From: Deltaproteobacteria bacterium
Lineage (GTDB): Bacteria; Desulfobacterota; Desulfobacteria; Desulfobacterales; B30-G6
Assembly: GCA_022340465.1 (NCBI GenBank)
Contig: JAJDNW010000022.1
Location: forward strand, 61,144 to 125,143
Length of the DNA stretch: 64,000 nucleotides
Direction of reading: 5' to 3'
Part shown: positions 17,014 to 24,909 of the stretch, in pieces
Numbering within the stretch: the first letter of the stretch is position 1
Layout: each line of letters begins with the position of its first letter
Notes under the pieces: model-generated
What the model saw: only the letters and a program-made list of their open reading frames with translations
The model's database searches: none
What the model was told of the DNA's origin: nothing
Program-made: the position numbers and the translations under genes

Positions 17014-18591
17014 TTAGGCCGATCGAAGCTCCTCGCGTAACACGGCTTTAAGAATCTTTCCCGTTCCTCCTCTGGGAAACTCGCTGATGATCCTTACTTC
17101 CTTGGGTGCTTTGAAATGGGCCAGGCGTTTTCTGGCAAAGTCAATGACCTCATCGGGGGTGATTTGTGAATGCGGTTTCGGGACCACGAAAGCAAAGGGG
17201 ATTTCACCCCACTTCTGATCGGGCTTTGAGATGACGGCGCATTCCAGGATATCCGGATGGGAGTATAGCACCGCTTCGACCTCGAGGGAAGAGATGTTTT
17301 CGCCGCCGCTGATGATGATGTCTTTTTGCCGGTCCTTGACGAAAAGAGAACCGTCCGGACCGATGGCGCAGAGGTCGCCCGTGTGATACCAGCCCCCTGC
17401 AAGGGCACGAGCGGTCTCCTCGGGGCTGTGGTAGTACCCCTTCATAACCATGTCTCCCCGTACGAGAAGCTCCCCGACGGCTTCGCCGTCCCACGGGAGG
17501 TCTTTTTCCATGGCGTCCACTATTCGGAATTCCACACCCACCATGGGGAAACCCCAGGTTTGTTTAGTGCGGTAATCCCGGGTTTCCTCGTCCAGGTAAG
17601 GACTCAGTTCGGGCCACGCGATCAAGGGGCAGGCCTCGGTCATGCCGAAAGCGGTCGAGGTGAGACAGCCGAAGGCCTTTTCGACCTGTGCGATCATGCC
17701 GGTGGGCGGCGGCGCGCCACCCACCAGAATTCTTCTGACGCTGGAGACGTCATAGCCGGAGAAGTTGGAAACGGCCATGATCGCGTTGATCATCGTGGGA
17801 ATGAGGTAAAATCGTGTGACCCTCTCCCTTTGGATGATTTCCATGGTTTCCTGGGGATCGAAGCGCTGGACCATCACGTGGCAGCCCCCCACGGCGGTCA
17901 GGTAATGCGGGGTACCCCAGCCGTTTACGTGGAAAAGGGGTATCATGTGGATCTGGATGTCGGTTTCGTCCATGGATTCTGAAGCCAGCAGCGCCATGGC
18001 GTGCATAAAGAGATTGCGGTGGGTCAGCATGACACCTTTGGGCTTGCCTGTGGTGCCGGAGGTGTAAAATATTTCGGCGACGTCGTCTTCGTCGAAAGGG
18101 TAAGCACCCGGCGGGTAGGGAACCTCGGGCGATGCGTCGGCCAACAGTTGGTCATAGGTACCTTGGATCCAGTCCGGAAGGTCGCCGCCTTTGCCTAAGA
18201 GGATGAATTTTTCCACCGATGGGATCCGGTAGCGGATCGAGTCGATCTGGGCAAGGAAATCCCGGTCGAGAAAAAGGATTCGCGGTTTGGATTCATTGAG
18301 GATGTAATCAAAATCGGCCGGCAGCAAACGGATGTTAAGGGGTTGCAGGATAGCGCCGATCTGGGGAATGCCGAAAAAAGCTTCCAGAAGGCGGTGGCAG
18401 TTGTAGCCGAGATAGGACACCCGGTCGCCTTTGGCGATATCCAGCCCGGTGAGGGCATTGGAAAGCCGGTTGACGCGTTCGCCGAATTCGTGGTAGCTGA
18501 AGCGTCTCTCTCCGCAGATCACACCGGTTTTTCCCCCATAAAGTTTCAGCGTCCGTTCCAGAAAACGTATTGGCGTCAAGGGTAGATTCAT
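17014..18591 (-). CDS. AMP-forming acyl-CoA synthetase (ligase), sigma-54 operon
   Basis: 525 aa ANL-superfamily ligase. Motifs: P-loop YTSGTTGKPKGVMLTH near residue 180, TAFGMTEACP, GWYHTGDL, KDRQKDIIISGGENIS (hinge/A8) and the C-terminal GGTGKILK with the adenylation lysine. It activates a carboxylic acid to an acyl-CoA using ATP. The closest general class is medium-chain/fatty-acyl ligases; substrate length cannot be read. First gene of the leftward operon; its upstream region carries a near-perfect sigma-54 promoter, an IHF-like site and the shared 44-bp enhancer element. That position suggests the imported compound is activated as a CoA ester. Confidence 0.9.
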   Translation of the reverse strand: MNLPLTPIRFLERTLKLYGGKTGVICGERRFSYHEFGERVNRLSNALTGLDIAKGDRVSYLGYNCHRLLEAFFGIPQIGAILQPLNIRLLPADFDYILNESKPRILFLDRDFLAQIDSIRYRIPSVEKFILLGKGGDLPDWIQGTYDQLLADASPEVPYPPGAYPFDEDDVAEIFYTSGTTGKPKGVMLTHRNLFMHAMALLASESMDETDIQIHMIPLFHVNGWGTPHYLTAVGGCHVMVQRFDPQETMEIIQRERVTRFYLIPTMINAIMAVSNFSGYDVSSVRRILVGGAPPPTGMIAQVEKAFGCLTSTAFGMTEACPLIAWPELSPYLDEETRDYRTKQTWGFPMVGVEFRIVDAMEKDLPWDGEAVGELLVRGDMVMKGYYHSPEETARALAGGWYHTGDLCAIGPDGSLFVKDRQKDIIISGGENISSLEVEAVLYSHPDILECAVISKPDQKWGEIPFAFVVPKPHSQITPDEVIDFARKRLAHFKAPKEVRIISEFPRGGTGKILKAVLREELRSA

Positions 18592-18628
18592 TCCGCTTTC
18601 TCCTGATTTTAGGGTATTCTACCATTAA

Positions 18629-18644
18629 TGCAAATGTCGTGCCT
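18629..18644 (-). promoter_or_regulatory. Sigma-54 (-24/-12) promoter of the ligase-Liv operon
   Basis: Read leftwards: AGGCACGACATTTGCAT, with GG and GC exactly 10 bases apart. GGCACG and TTGCA match the sigma-54 consensus fully, with only the base before GG differing. The expected start of transcription is about 18618, 27 nt before the ligase ATG. A near-copy (14 of 17 bases over the core) lies upstream of the rightward operon at 22432-22450. Confidence 0.85.
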
Positions 18645-18672
18645 GACCCATTCTTATAAAAATATCATGTTA

Positions 18673-18685
18673 ACTCAAATAGTTA
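18673..18685 (+). promoter_or_regulatory. IHF-like site, leftward operon
   Basis: ACTCAAATAGTTA matches the IHF consensus WATCAANNNNTTR at 8 of 9 defined bases. Its centre is 48.5 bp from the -12 element, and it lies between promoter and enhancer on the strand opposite transcription. The rightward operon has a perfect match at 49.5 bp in the same orientation. Confidence 0.6.
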
Positions 18686-18722
18686 AACATGAAAACCATG
18701 CGCGTAAATCGCCGGCGGGGCC

Positions 18723-18766
18723 ATAAATAACAACATATCGTTATTGCTAACCAAATATGGTGATAC
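18723..18766 (-). promoter_or_regulatory. Enhancer-like double dyad (UAS), leftward operon
   Basis: Two adjacent dyads with centres 20 bp apart (18755.5 and 18735.5): ACC-N6-GGT and AATAAC-N8-GTTATT. The whole 44-bp block matches the block at 22313-22356 at about 35 positions when both are read in the direction of transcription. Its centre is 115 bp upstream of the -12 element. It is the likely binding site of the enhancer-binding protein encoded at 18952-22119. Confidence 0.75.
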
Positions 18767-18951
18767 GTTGACGGCCTTCGGTTGATGCCGGGGGGATCGA
18801 TCCCCTTTCCCGATGATTACCTTAACGGTGGGTATCCAGAGTGGTTGTCGGAAAAATATTTCGATGCGGGCGCCGCCTTTTTGCCAAGTTTCAACCGGAA
18901 CAGGCTTGTGGCAATCGGTAGAGGTGGTGGTTGCGGGTTTTGGGAATACAA

Positions 18952-21900
18952 TCAGGATCGAACCCGTCGGGCACGATTTTTTTTTACGGAAGCGGGACGC
19001 TTGATCTCCAGCTTTTTGATTCTGAAAGCAAGGGTGTTGGGATGGATATCCAGGAGCTTGGCCGCCCCGTCCGGCCCGTGTATCTTCCCCCCGGTTCTGT
19101 CCAGGGCCCACAGGATGTGGCGGCGCTCGTTTTCTTTCAAGGTTATCGTAGCCTGCGGGGGCGTGGACATGCCCGCGCCGGCATCCAAAAACGATACGAT
19201 TTTCGCGTCTGCGTCACCACTTGAAATCGCCCAGCGCTGAATGACATTGCTGAGTTCACGAACATTGCCGGGCCAATCGTATTGTGTCAGGACCAGCATT
19301 TCCTTTTCGGGAATGCGAGGCAGTTTCCTGCCCCTGTTTGCCGACTCGATTTTCAAGAAATGATTGACGAGAAGCGGGATATCCTGCCTGCGTTCCCTCA
19401 AGGGGGGGATGGTAATGCGATACACGTTGATGCGGTAAAAGAGATCGTCGCGAAAGCGCTTCTGTTTGAGCGCGTCTTCCAGATTGCGGTTCGTGGCTGT
19501 TATGAGGCGAAAGTCGGAGCGAATGGTGTCGGCTCCGCCCACCCTTTCAAACGCCTTGGTCTCGAGAGCCCTGAGCAGCCGGACCTGTATATCCAATGGA
19601 AGGTCACCGATTTCGTCCAGAAAGAGGGTCCCTTGGTCAGCCTTCTCAAACCTGCCGATGCGCTGTTTGTTTGCGCCGGTAAAAGCCCCTTTTTCGTGAC
19701 CGAACAGTTCGCTGTGAATCAGACTCTCCGGAAGCGAAGCGCAGTTTGCCGCGATGAACGGCTTGTGCCGACGCGCAGAATGCATGTGGATGGCTTTGGC
19801 CACCAGTTCTTTGCCGACCCCCGTCTCGCCAAGAATCAGCACCGTGGCTTCGGACTGGGCAACCTGAGCAACCTGGGACTGAACGTGTTTGATTTGAGGG
19901 CTTTCACCGACAAAACCCGTTAATCGGGCGTTTTCCCACTCTTCATTTTTTTCTTCATAATAACATCTCAGTTCACGGAGTTTTTCGTTCAACACGTGAT
20001 TTTTTTCTTCGGCGCCGATATTCTCCAGGGTGAGTGCGGCCAGTGTCGCAAAACAGGGCAGCAGTTCCAGTTGAGACGCGTGAAAGGCGTTGTTCAGCAT
20101 CCTGTTGTCGTGATAGAGGGCACCGATGACAGTATCGCGTGCGACGATCGGCACACATATTCGCGATCGGATAACGTTTTTATCCGTGGCGGCGGCTTCC
20201 TTCCGGGGAGGCAGCCCCAAAAGCCGCCCTTTCCCGCTGGCAACCACCCCATCGATCATCTTCAAAGACGCTTCGAAAGGCGGTTGCTCCACCTGCTCGG
20301 CAGTCAAGTTTTTAGAGGCCCGCAGGCATAACGCAGGGCCTTTCGGCTCATTTTCCACTAAAAAAATGGCCCCCCTTTCCGCACCGGTTATGCGGTTTAC
20401 GGTGGACATGATGTGCTGGATGCGGTCCTTGCCGTCTTTGAGAGCGGCCAACCCACGGTTCATTTCAAGGATGTCTTCAAGCAGGTTGTCATCGGGGGAA
20501 AAGGATTTCAAGAGGGGTTTCAAATCATTCGGGATGAGGGATTCATTAAGGCCGTAAAGAAGTTTTGCAGCTGCTTCCGCCGCTTCGAGGCCTTGTTTGC
20601 GATCGCCGAGCAACAGATGGGCGCGTGCCACTTCAAAACGCGTTTTGGCCAATTCGATCCGCTGCCCCGAAGCCTCCAGCATCTCAATCGATCGGGTGAG
20701 CATTTGTAAAATTTTCAGGGGCGGTACTCCCGTCTTTTTTTCCAGCATGGCTTTAAAGCGATAAGCGACCCCTTTTAGAAAGAGATTTCCACCCGCCAGG
20801 GTTTTCCGGATTTCGTTTTCGATCGACAGGCCGGGGAGGGGCTCAAGCCGCCCTTTTTCCATGGCCCAGCACAATTCCATAAGATAAGGCCAGGACTGCA
20901 CGGATACGTTGACCTGTTGACTGTGCTGGTAATATTTGTGGAGGTACGCCAGGCATAGCTTCTCTTCATCCTTCAGATAATAGGCATAGGCCATCATCAG
21001 CTCACCCTGGATCATCGTCCAGTCACGGTGGACTTTTCGCGCTTCTTCCACGGCGGGCTCAAGATGCCTCAGCGATTCGTCGATACGCCCGATATCCATC
21101 AGGATCGCCCCGATGCATGTCCCGGAATGGGCTGCGATACCGGTGTCCCCTCGCTCGAGACAGAGGCTGCGGACAGCGTCGATCATGCCGAGACCCTGGG
21201 TTACCTGCCCTATTTCCCCATAACAAGTCCCGACGGTCATGGCGGCCAGCAGGGGAAATTTCACCTGAGGGTACTTTTCCACATCGGAGACGGATTTTTC
21301 GTATTCGCCGACAACATCCTTGAAGCGTCCCTGCCAGTATAGAAAAAAGGTGTTGAACGTTTTGGCGGAACGCAGAATTTTTTCGTCATCCAAATCCCTG
21401 GCAATGGTCCATGCCTGCTCGAAATGCTTCAAGGCGCTTTTGTACTGCGCCTGCAGCCACTTGTTTTTGGCAAAATGCATTTCCAGAATCGATAGGTACC
21501 GGTAATTTTTCTGCGCTTTCGAGCGCATAATCGCTTCCTGGATGATGGAAAGCACCCGTTTGGTGTCGTGTTTGGCCGTGGACAGCTTCGAGTATTTGAT
21601 GGCGGCATCGCAAAAAAGCTGGTCCGTTCCTTCTTCGAAGCGACCGGACAGGTCATCCAGTATTTTGCGGTAGCACCGGATCGCTTCCTCGATTCGGTAT
21701 GTCGACTGGTAATGATTTCCGGCTTCCATCAGCTGCTTGCACCCTTTGAGGCCATTGTGGATGTGCAGGAGATGCGCTGCGATGTGCAGTGCCTTGGCCT
21801 CGCTTTCCGGCAGCTCAGCCGTGAGTATGGAGGCAATCTGTCCATGCATTTTCTCTTTTTCAAAGGATTTTAACTGACCCGCCCATTCTCTGCGCTTGGG

Positions 21901-22119
21901 TGAATCCGAGAAAGTGAAGGACCCGATTTGGTCCCGCTGCATTAACCCCTGCTGAGACGCTTTTTCAAAAGCCTGAAGCACCGCTGACGCCTTGCTTTGG
22001 GTGAGCTCCTGCACCCAGTCGATCGAAAAACTGCCTTCGAAAAGGGCGGCGACGGAAATGAAAAATTCATACGTATTTTTTGGAGATTTGGACGGCATGA
22101 CGGACGCGTTCACAGTCAC
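18952..22119 (-). CDS. Sigma-54-dependent enhancer-binding regulator with TPR and GAF sensory region
   Basis: 1055 aa. The N-terminal 540 residues are helical with TPR-like repeats (resembling MalT-type sensor regions). A GAF domain follows at about 560-710 (GAIFLVENEPKG, RICVPIVARDTVIGALYHDN). The AAA+ domain (about 735-960) has Walker A GETGVGKELV, the sigma-54-contacting GAFTGA loop, Walker B TLFLDEIGDLP and the arginine-finger region. A Fis-type helix-turn-helix ends the protein (AAKLLDIHPNTLAFRIKKL). It should activate sigma-54 promoters after sensing a small molecule or protein. The gene lies between two operons that share its presumed sites. The start is uncertain: GTG 22119, GTG 22113 or ATG 22098. 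Confidence 0.92.
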   Translation of the reverse strand: MTVNASVMPSKSPKNTYEFFISVAALFEGSFSIDWVQELTQSKASAVLQAFEKASQQGLMQRDQIGSFTFSDSPKRREWAGQLKSFEKEKMHGQIASILTAELPESEAKALHIAAHLLHIHNGLKGCKQLMEAGNHYQSTYRIEEAIRCYRKILDDLSGRFEEGTDQLFCDAAIKYSKLSTAKHDTKRVLSIIQEAIMRSKAQKNYRYLSILEMHFAKNKWLQAQYKSALKHFEQAWTIARDLDDEKILRSAKTFNTFFLYWQGRFKDVVGEYEKSVSDVEKYPQVKFPLLAAMTVGTCYGEIGQVTQGLGMIDAVRSLCLERGDTGIAAHSGTCIGAILMDIGRIDESLRHLEPAVEEARKVHRDWTMIQGELMMAYAYYLKDEEKLCLAYLHKYYQHSQQVNVSVQSWPYLMELCWAMEKGRLEPLPGLSIENEIRKTLAGGNLFLKGVAYRFKAMLEKKTGVPPLKILQMLTRSIEMLEASGQRIELAKTRFEVARAHLLLGDRKQGLEAAEAAAKLLYGLNESLIPNDLKPLLKSFSPDDNLLEDILEMNRGLAALKDGKDRIQHIMSTVNRITGAERGAIFLVENEPKGPALCLRASKNLTAEQVEQPPFEASLKMIDGVVASGKGRLLGLPPRKEAAATDKNVIRSRICVPIVARDTVIGALYHDNRMLNNAFHASQLELLPCFATLAALTLENIGAEEKNHVLNEKLRELRCYYEEKNEEWENARLTGFVGESPQIKHVQSQVAQVAQSEATVLILGETGVGKELVAKAIHMHSARRHKPFIAANCASLPESLIHSELFGHEKGAFTGANKQRIGRFEKADQGTLFLDEIGDLPLDIQVRLLRALETKAFERVGGADTIRSDFRLITATNRNLEDALKQKRFRDDLFYRINVYRITIPPLRERRQDIPLLVNHFLKIESANRGRKLPRIPEKEMLVLTQYDWPGNVRELSNVIQRWAISSGDADAKIVSFLDAGAGMSTPPQATITLKENERRHILWALDRTGGKIHGPDGAAKLLDIHPNTLAFRIKKLEIKRPASVKKNRARRVRS

Positions 22120-22265
22120 CCCATTTTGACAACAGGCGTCATCATTATGTTGCGATACAGAGTAGCGAGAAAGGATGGCTGAAGATTTTTTCCAAGCGCC
22201 ATCGCTATAGAAGCCTCTCCGGCTTCAGTGCCGGGAGCGGATATTTACGTACAGACGTGAACGTT

Positions 22266-22283
22266 TGAACGTCACCGTTCAAC
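22266..22283. promoter_or_regulatory. 18-bp dyad upstream of the sigma-54 regulator gene
   Basis: TTGAACG-N4-CGTTCAA is a perfect inverted repeat in the gap between the divergent regulator and E1 alpha genes. It differs from the enhancer dyads, so a second DNA-binding protein may act here, for example to control the regulator gene itself. No partner protein can be named. Confidence 0.45.
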
Positions 22284-22312
22284 CATGAAAAGGACCTTTT
22301 GTCAAATATATA

Positions 22313-22356
22313 TATCACCAAATATGGTTATAAATAACAATATATGGTTATTTTCG
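22313..22356 (+). promoter_or_regulatory. Enhancer-like double dyad (UAS), rightward operon
   Basis: Second copy of the 44-bp block at 18723-18766, in the same orientation relative to transcription. Dyad centres are at 22323.5 (ACC-N6-GGT) and 22343.5 (AATAAC-N8-GTTATT), again 20 bp apart. The centre is 114 bp upstream of the -12 element. Confidence 0.75.
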
Positions 22357-22391
22357 GCGGTATTGGCCGTTGTTAAAAATGATTTTATCTG

Positions 22392-22404
22392 CAACCTGTT
22401 GATA
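22392..22404 (-). promoter_or_regulatory. IHF site, rightward operon
   Basis: On the minus strand TATCAACAGGTTG matches WATCAANNNNTTR at every defined base. It lies between the enhancer and the promoter, centred 49.5 bp from the -12 element, as expected for a DNA bend that brings a sigma-54 activator to its promoter. Confidence 0.65.
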
Positions 22405-22431
22405 TAAAGAGAATATTGCCATTTACTTTAA

Positions 22432-22450
22432 TTGGGCATGACGTTTGCAT
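22432..22450 (+). promoter_or_regulatory. Sigma-54 (-24/-12) promoter of the E1/AOR operon
   Basis: GGGCATGACGTTTGCAT has GG and GC 10 bases apart and matches the sigma-54 consensus except one base in GGCAYG and the base before GG. The expected start is near 22460, about 65 nt before the E1 alpha ATG. It pairs in sequence and spacing with the leftward promoter at 18629-18644. Confidence 0.8.
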
Positions 22451-22526
22451 CGACATATATTGCTAACGGCAATCTTTTTTTTGGAAGGGCGGCAATACGG
22501 TCCCGTTTCAACAGGAGAGGCGATCG

Positions 22527-23480
22527 ATGATCAACAACGACCTGAAAATTGAGATGATGCGGAAAATGCTCATGATCCGTCACCTGGAAAACGCATGGGG
22601 CGACGCCTATTTAAACGAGGAAATAGACGGTATCCCCCCTTCGCTGAGTACCGGTCAGGAGGCCGTGTCGGTAGGCGCGTGCATGGCGCTGGAGAAAGGA
22701 GACTTTGTCTTCACCACCCATCGTGGCCAGGCCCCGCAGGTTGCCATGGGGCTGGACCCCCAAAGAATCATGGCGGAGTTGTACTGCCGAGAAGCGGGCT
22801 ACAACAAGGGGAAGTCCTACCATGTATCCGACTTCAGCCGCGGCGTGGTGGGCATGGGCGGCATCGTTGCCGGACAGGTACCGGTGGCCGGGGGCATGGC
22901 GCTGGCCCACAAAATGAAGGGCAGTGACCGGGTTTCCCTGTGTTTCTTCGGCGACGGCGCCAGCAACGAGGGCGCTGTTCACGAAACGGCGAATCTGGCC
23001 GCCATCTGGAACCTGCCGCTGATCATGCTCTGTGAGAATAACGGCTACTGCATTTCGCTTCCCGTTTCCCGGCAGATCAACACGACCCACATATCCGATC
23101 GTGCGGCGGGATACGGCATGCCGGGTGAATGGGTGGACGGCAACGACCCTGTCGCCGTTTACGAAACGGTTTCCAAAGCGGTGAAACGGGCGCGTTCCGG
23201 AGACGGCCCGTCGTTCATCGAGGCGATCACCAATCGATTGAGCGGGCACCTGGTGCATGATCCGCAGCGATACCGCTCTAAAGAAGAAGTCGAATCCGCC
23301 TGGGAACAATGCCCGATCCGTGGTTTCGGGAACAAGTTGCAGAGCGAAGGGCTGCTGGATGCCGGCAGTTTTTCCGCGATGGAGGCAGGCATAAAACAAG
23401 AGGTGCAGGCGGCCGTTGCGTTTGCAAGACAAAGCCCCCCGCCTGCATCGGGAGAGGCATTTGAAGATCTGTGGGCGTAA
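22527..23480 (+). CDS. 2-oxoacid/acetoin dehydrogenase E1 component, alpha subunit (TPP-dependent)
   Basis: 317 aa, ATG after AGGAGAG. The TPP-Mg motif GDGASNEGAVHETANLAAIWNLPLIMLCENN-type stretch is intact (GDG...NN), and GVVGMGGIVAGQVPVAGG is conserved. The usual THRGHGH substrate-side motif reads THRGQAPQ here, a marked departure. The later loop keeps GH (LSGHLVHDPQRYR). The enzyme decarboxylates a 2-oxoacid (or cleaves an acyloin) with its beta partner. No E2 or E3 gene is nearby, so the usual lipoyl complex is either encoded elsewhere or not used. First gene of the rightward sigma-54 operon. Confidence 0.88.
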   Translation: MINNDLKIEMMRKMLMIRHLENAWGDAYLNEEIDGIPPSLSTGQEAVSVGACMALEKGDFVFTTHRGQAPQVAMGLDPQRIMAELYCREAGYNKGKSYHVSDFSRGVVGMGGIVAGQVPVAGGMALAHKMKGSDRVSLCFFGDGASNEGAVHETANLAAIWNLPLIMLCENNGYCISLPVSRQINTTHISDRAAGYGMPGEWVDGNDPVAVYETVSKAVKRARSGDGPSFIEAITNRLSGHLVHDPQRYRSKEEVESAWEQCPIRGFGNKLQSEGLLDAGSFSAMEAGIKQEVQAAVAFARQSPPPASGEAFEDLWA

Positions 23481-23501
23481 CCATGGGAAAGGTGTCTGGT
23501 C

Positions 23502-24539
23502 ATGATCGATAGAAGACTGTTTCGTTCGGAAGGGAAAATAAGCCCTGAAAAGCGTGAATGGCCCAATTTCAGGGGCGCCATCAAGGAAGCCATGCGGGAG
23601 GAAATGCGTCGCGATGAAAACGTGTTCCAGATGGGCGAAGACATAGCCGGCGCATCGCCTTTCGGCGTCACCGCGGGCCTCGTGAAGGAGTTCGGACCCG
23701 AGCGTCTGCGCGACACGCCCTGCTCGGAAGTCGCTGTACTGGGGGCCGCCATCGGGGCCGGACTGGGAGGCATGCGCGCCATTATGGAGTTTCAATTCGG
23801 GGATTTCATGTCCGTGGCCATCGATCAGTTGACCCACCAGGCCGCCATGCTGCGCTACCTGACCGGCGGCCAGGTCAGTGTCCCCATCGTGGTCCGTCTT
23901 CCGTGCGGGGGCGGGCAGCGCTGCGGCTCCCAGCACTCTCAATCCCTATATTCGTGGTTTGCCCACGCCCCGGGTATCAAGGTGGCGCTGCCGTCAACCG
24001 CCCTGGACGCCAAGGGCTTGATGAAATCAGCCATCAGGGACGACAATCCCGTCCTGTTTTTCGAACACAAGGCGCTGTATCGAACCCGCTGGCCGGTGCC
24101 TGACGAATTCAAGGACGAGGATTATTTGATCCCTTTCGGCCAATCCGCCGTTAGAAGGGAGGGAAGCGACATTACCATTGTTGCCACCCTGGTCATGGTT
24201 CACTACGCACTGGAAGCGGCTGATTTACTGGCAAAAGAAAATATTTTTGTCGAGGTTATCGACCCGCGCACACTGGTACCCCTCGACACAGGGTCCATCC
24301 TTAAATCAGTGAAAAAAACAGGCCGTCTTCTCGTCGTCGATGAGGCTTATCTAACCTGCGGCATGCAGGGGGAAATCATCGCGCTGGTTTCGGAAAATAT
24401 TTTTCAGGACCTCAAAGCGCCTCCCCGCCGTTTGGGAAATCCCGGTGTTCCGGTTCCCTTCGAGCCGTCTCTCGAAGATACGGTTCTGCCCACAACGGAA
24501 AAGATCTTAAAGGCTGTCAGGGAAATGGTGGCGGCTTGA
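23502..24539 (+). CDS. 2-oxoacid/acetoin dehydrogenase E1 component, beta subunit
   Basis: 345 aa. It has the beta-subunit hallmarks MREEMRRDENVFQMGEDI, GVTAGLVKEFGPERLRDTPCSE, and VVRLPCGGG with SQHSQSLYSWFAHAPGIKV (E1 beta HSQ motif), plus the C-terminal transketolase-C domain VIDPRTLVPLD. It starts 21 nt after the alpha subunit and has a GGGAAAGG site. With alpha it forms an alpha2-beta2 TPP enzyme. The 370 nt that follow contain no gene before the aldehyde ferredoxin oxidoreductase. Confidence 0.9.
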   Translation: MIDRRLFRSEGKISPEKREWPNFRGAIKEAMREEMRRDENVFQMGEDIAGASPFGVTAGLVKEFGPERLRDTPCSEVAVLGAAIGAGLGGMRAIMEFQFGDFMSVAIDQLTHQAAMLRYLTGGQVSVPIVVRLPCGGGQRCGSQHSQSLYSWFAHAPGIKVALPSTALDAKGLMKSAIRDDNPVLFFEHKALYRTRWPVPDEFKDEDYLIPFGQSAVRREGSDITIVATLVMVHYALEAADLLAKENIFVEVIDPRTLVPLDTGSILKSVKKTGRLLVVDEAYLTCGMQGEIIALVSENIFQDLKAPPRRLGNPGVPVPFEPSLEDTVLPTTEKILKAVREMVAA

Positions 24540-24909
24540 CCCCTGAAATCCGTTTAGGGTATCGCAAGCTCTACTGAGGCGTCCGGTGTTGGGGCAGCGC
24601 TTTCTGTTTTCTAAACGATTGCCAAGACTCGCCCGTTTCCTTTGCCGCTTCCTTTACGACGGGTACAACGATCACCGTTGATGGGGGCAGCCTGGCTTAA
24701 CATTTCTTCAAACCTCGTCGGCACACTTGATTACATAAGCTTACATGCGAGCATCCTCAAAATAAGAGTTTGGTTCATGAACAAAGTGTATTCGAGTTTC
24801 AACCTGAAGAAATACAGAAGTATGTAGAGGCGTTGAATTTGAACCGAGGCAGAGATTGTGCCGAAAAAGTGATCTTTAGATGTCCGCTACTATGAAAGGG
24901 GGAAATTAA
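24540..24909. other. Gap between E1 beta and AOR without a gene
   Basis: 370 nt with no credible frame, terminator or clear promoter. An AAAGGGGGAAATTAA ribosome-binding stretch precedes the AOR ATG. Because the gap is long, AOR may have its own start of transcription, but I could not identify one. Confidence 0.45.

Noticed and set aside
18592..22526. Coincidental AT-rich similarity of the two enhancer blocks
   Set aside because: Considered because the blocks are AT-rich, but the matched order, orientation and distances of three separate elements make chance unlikely.
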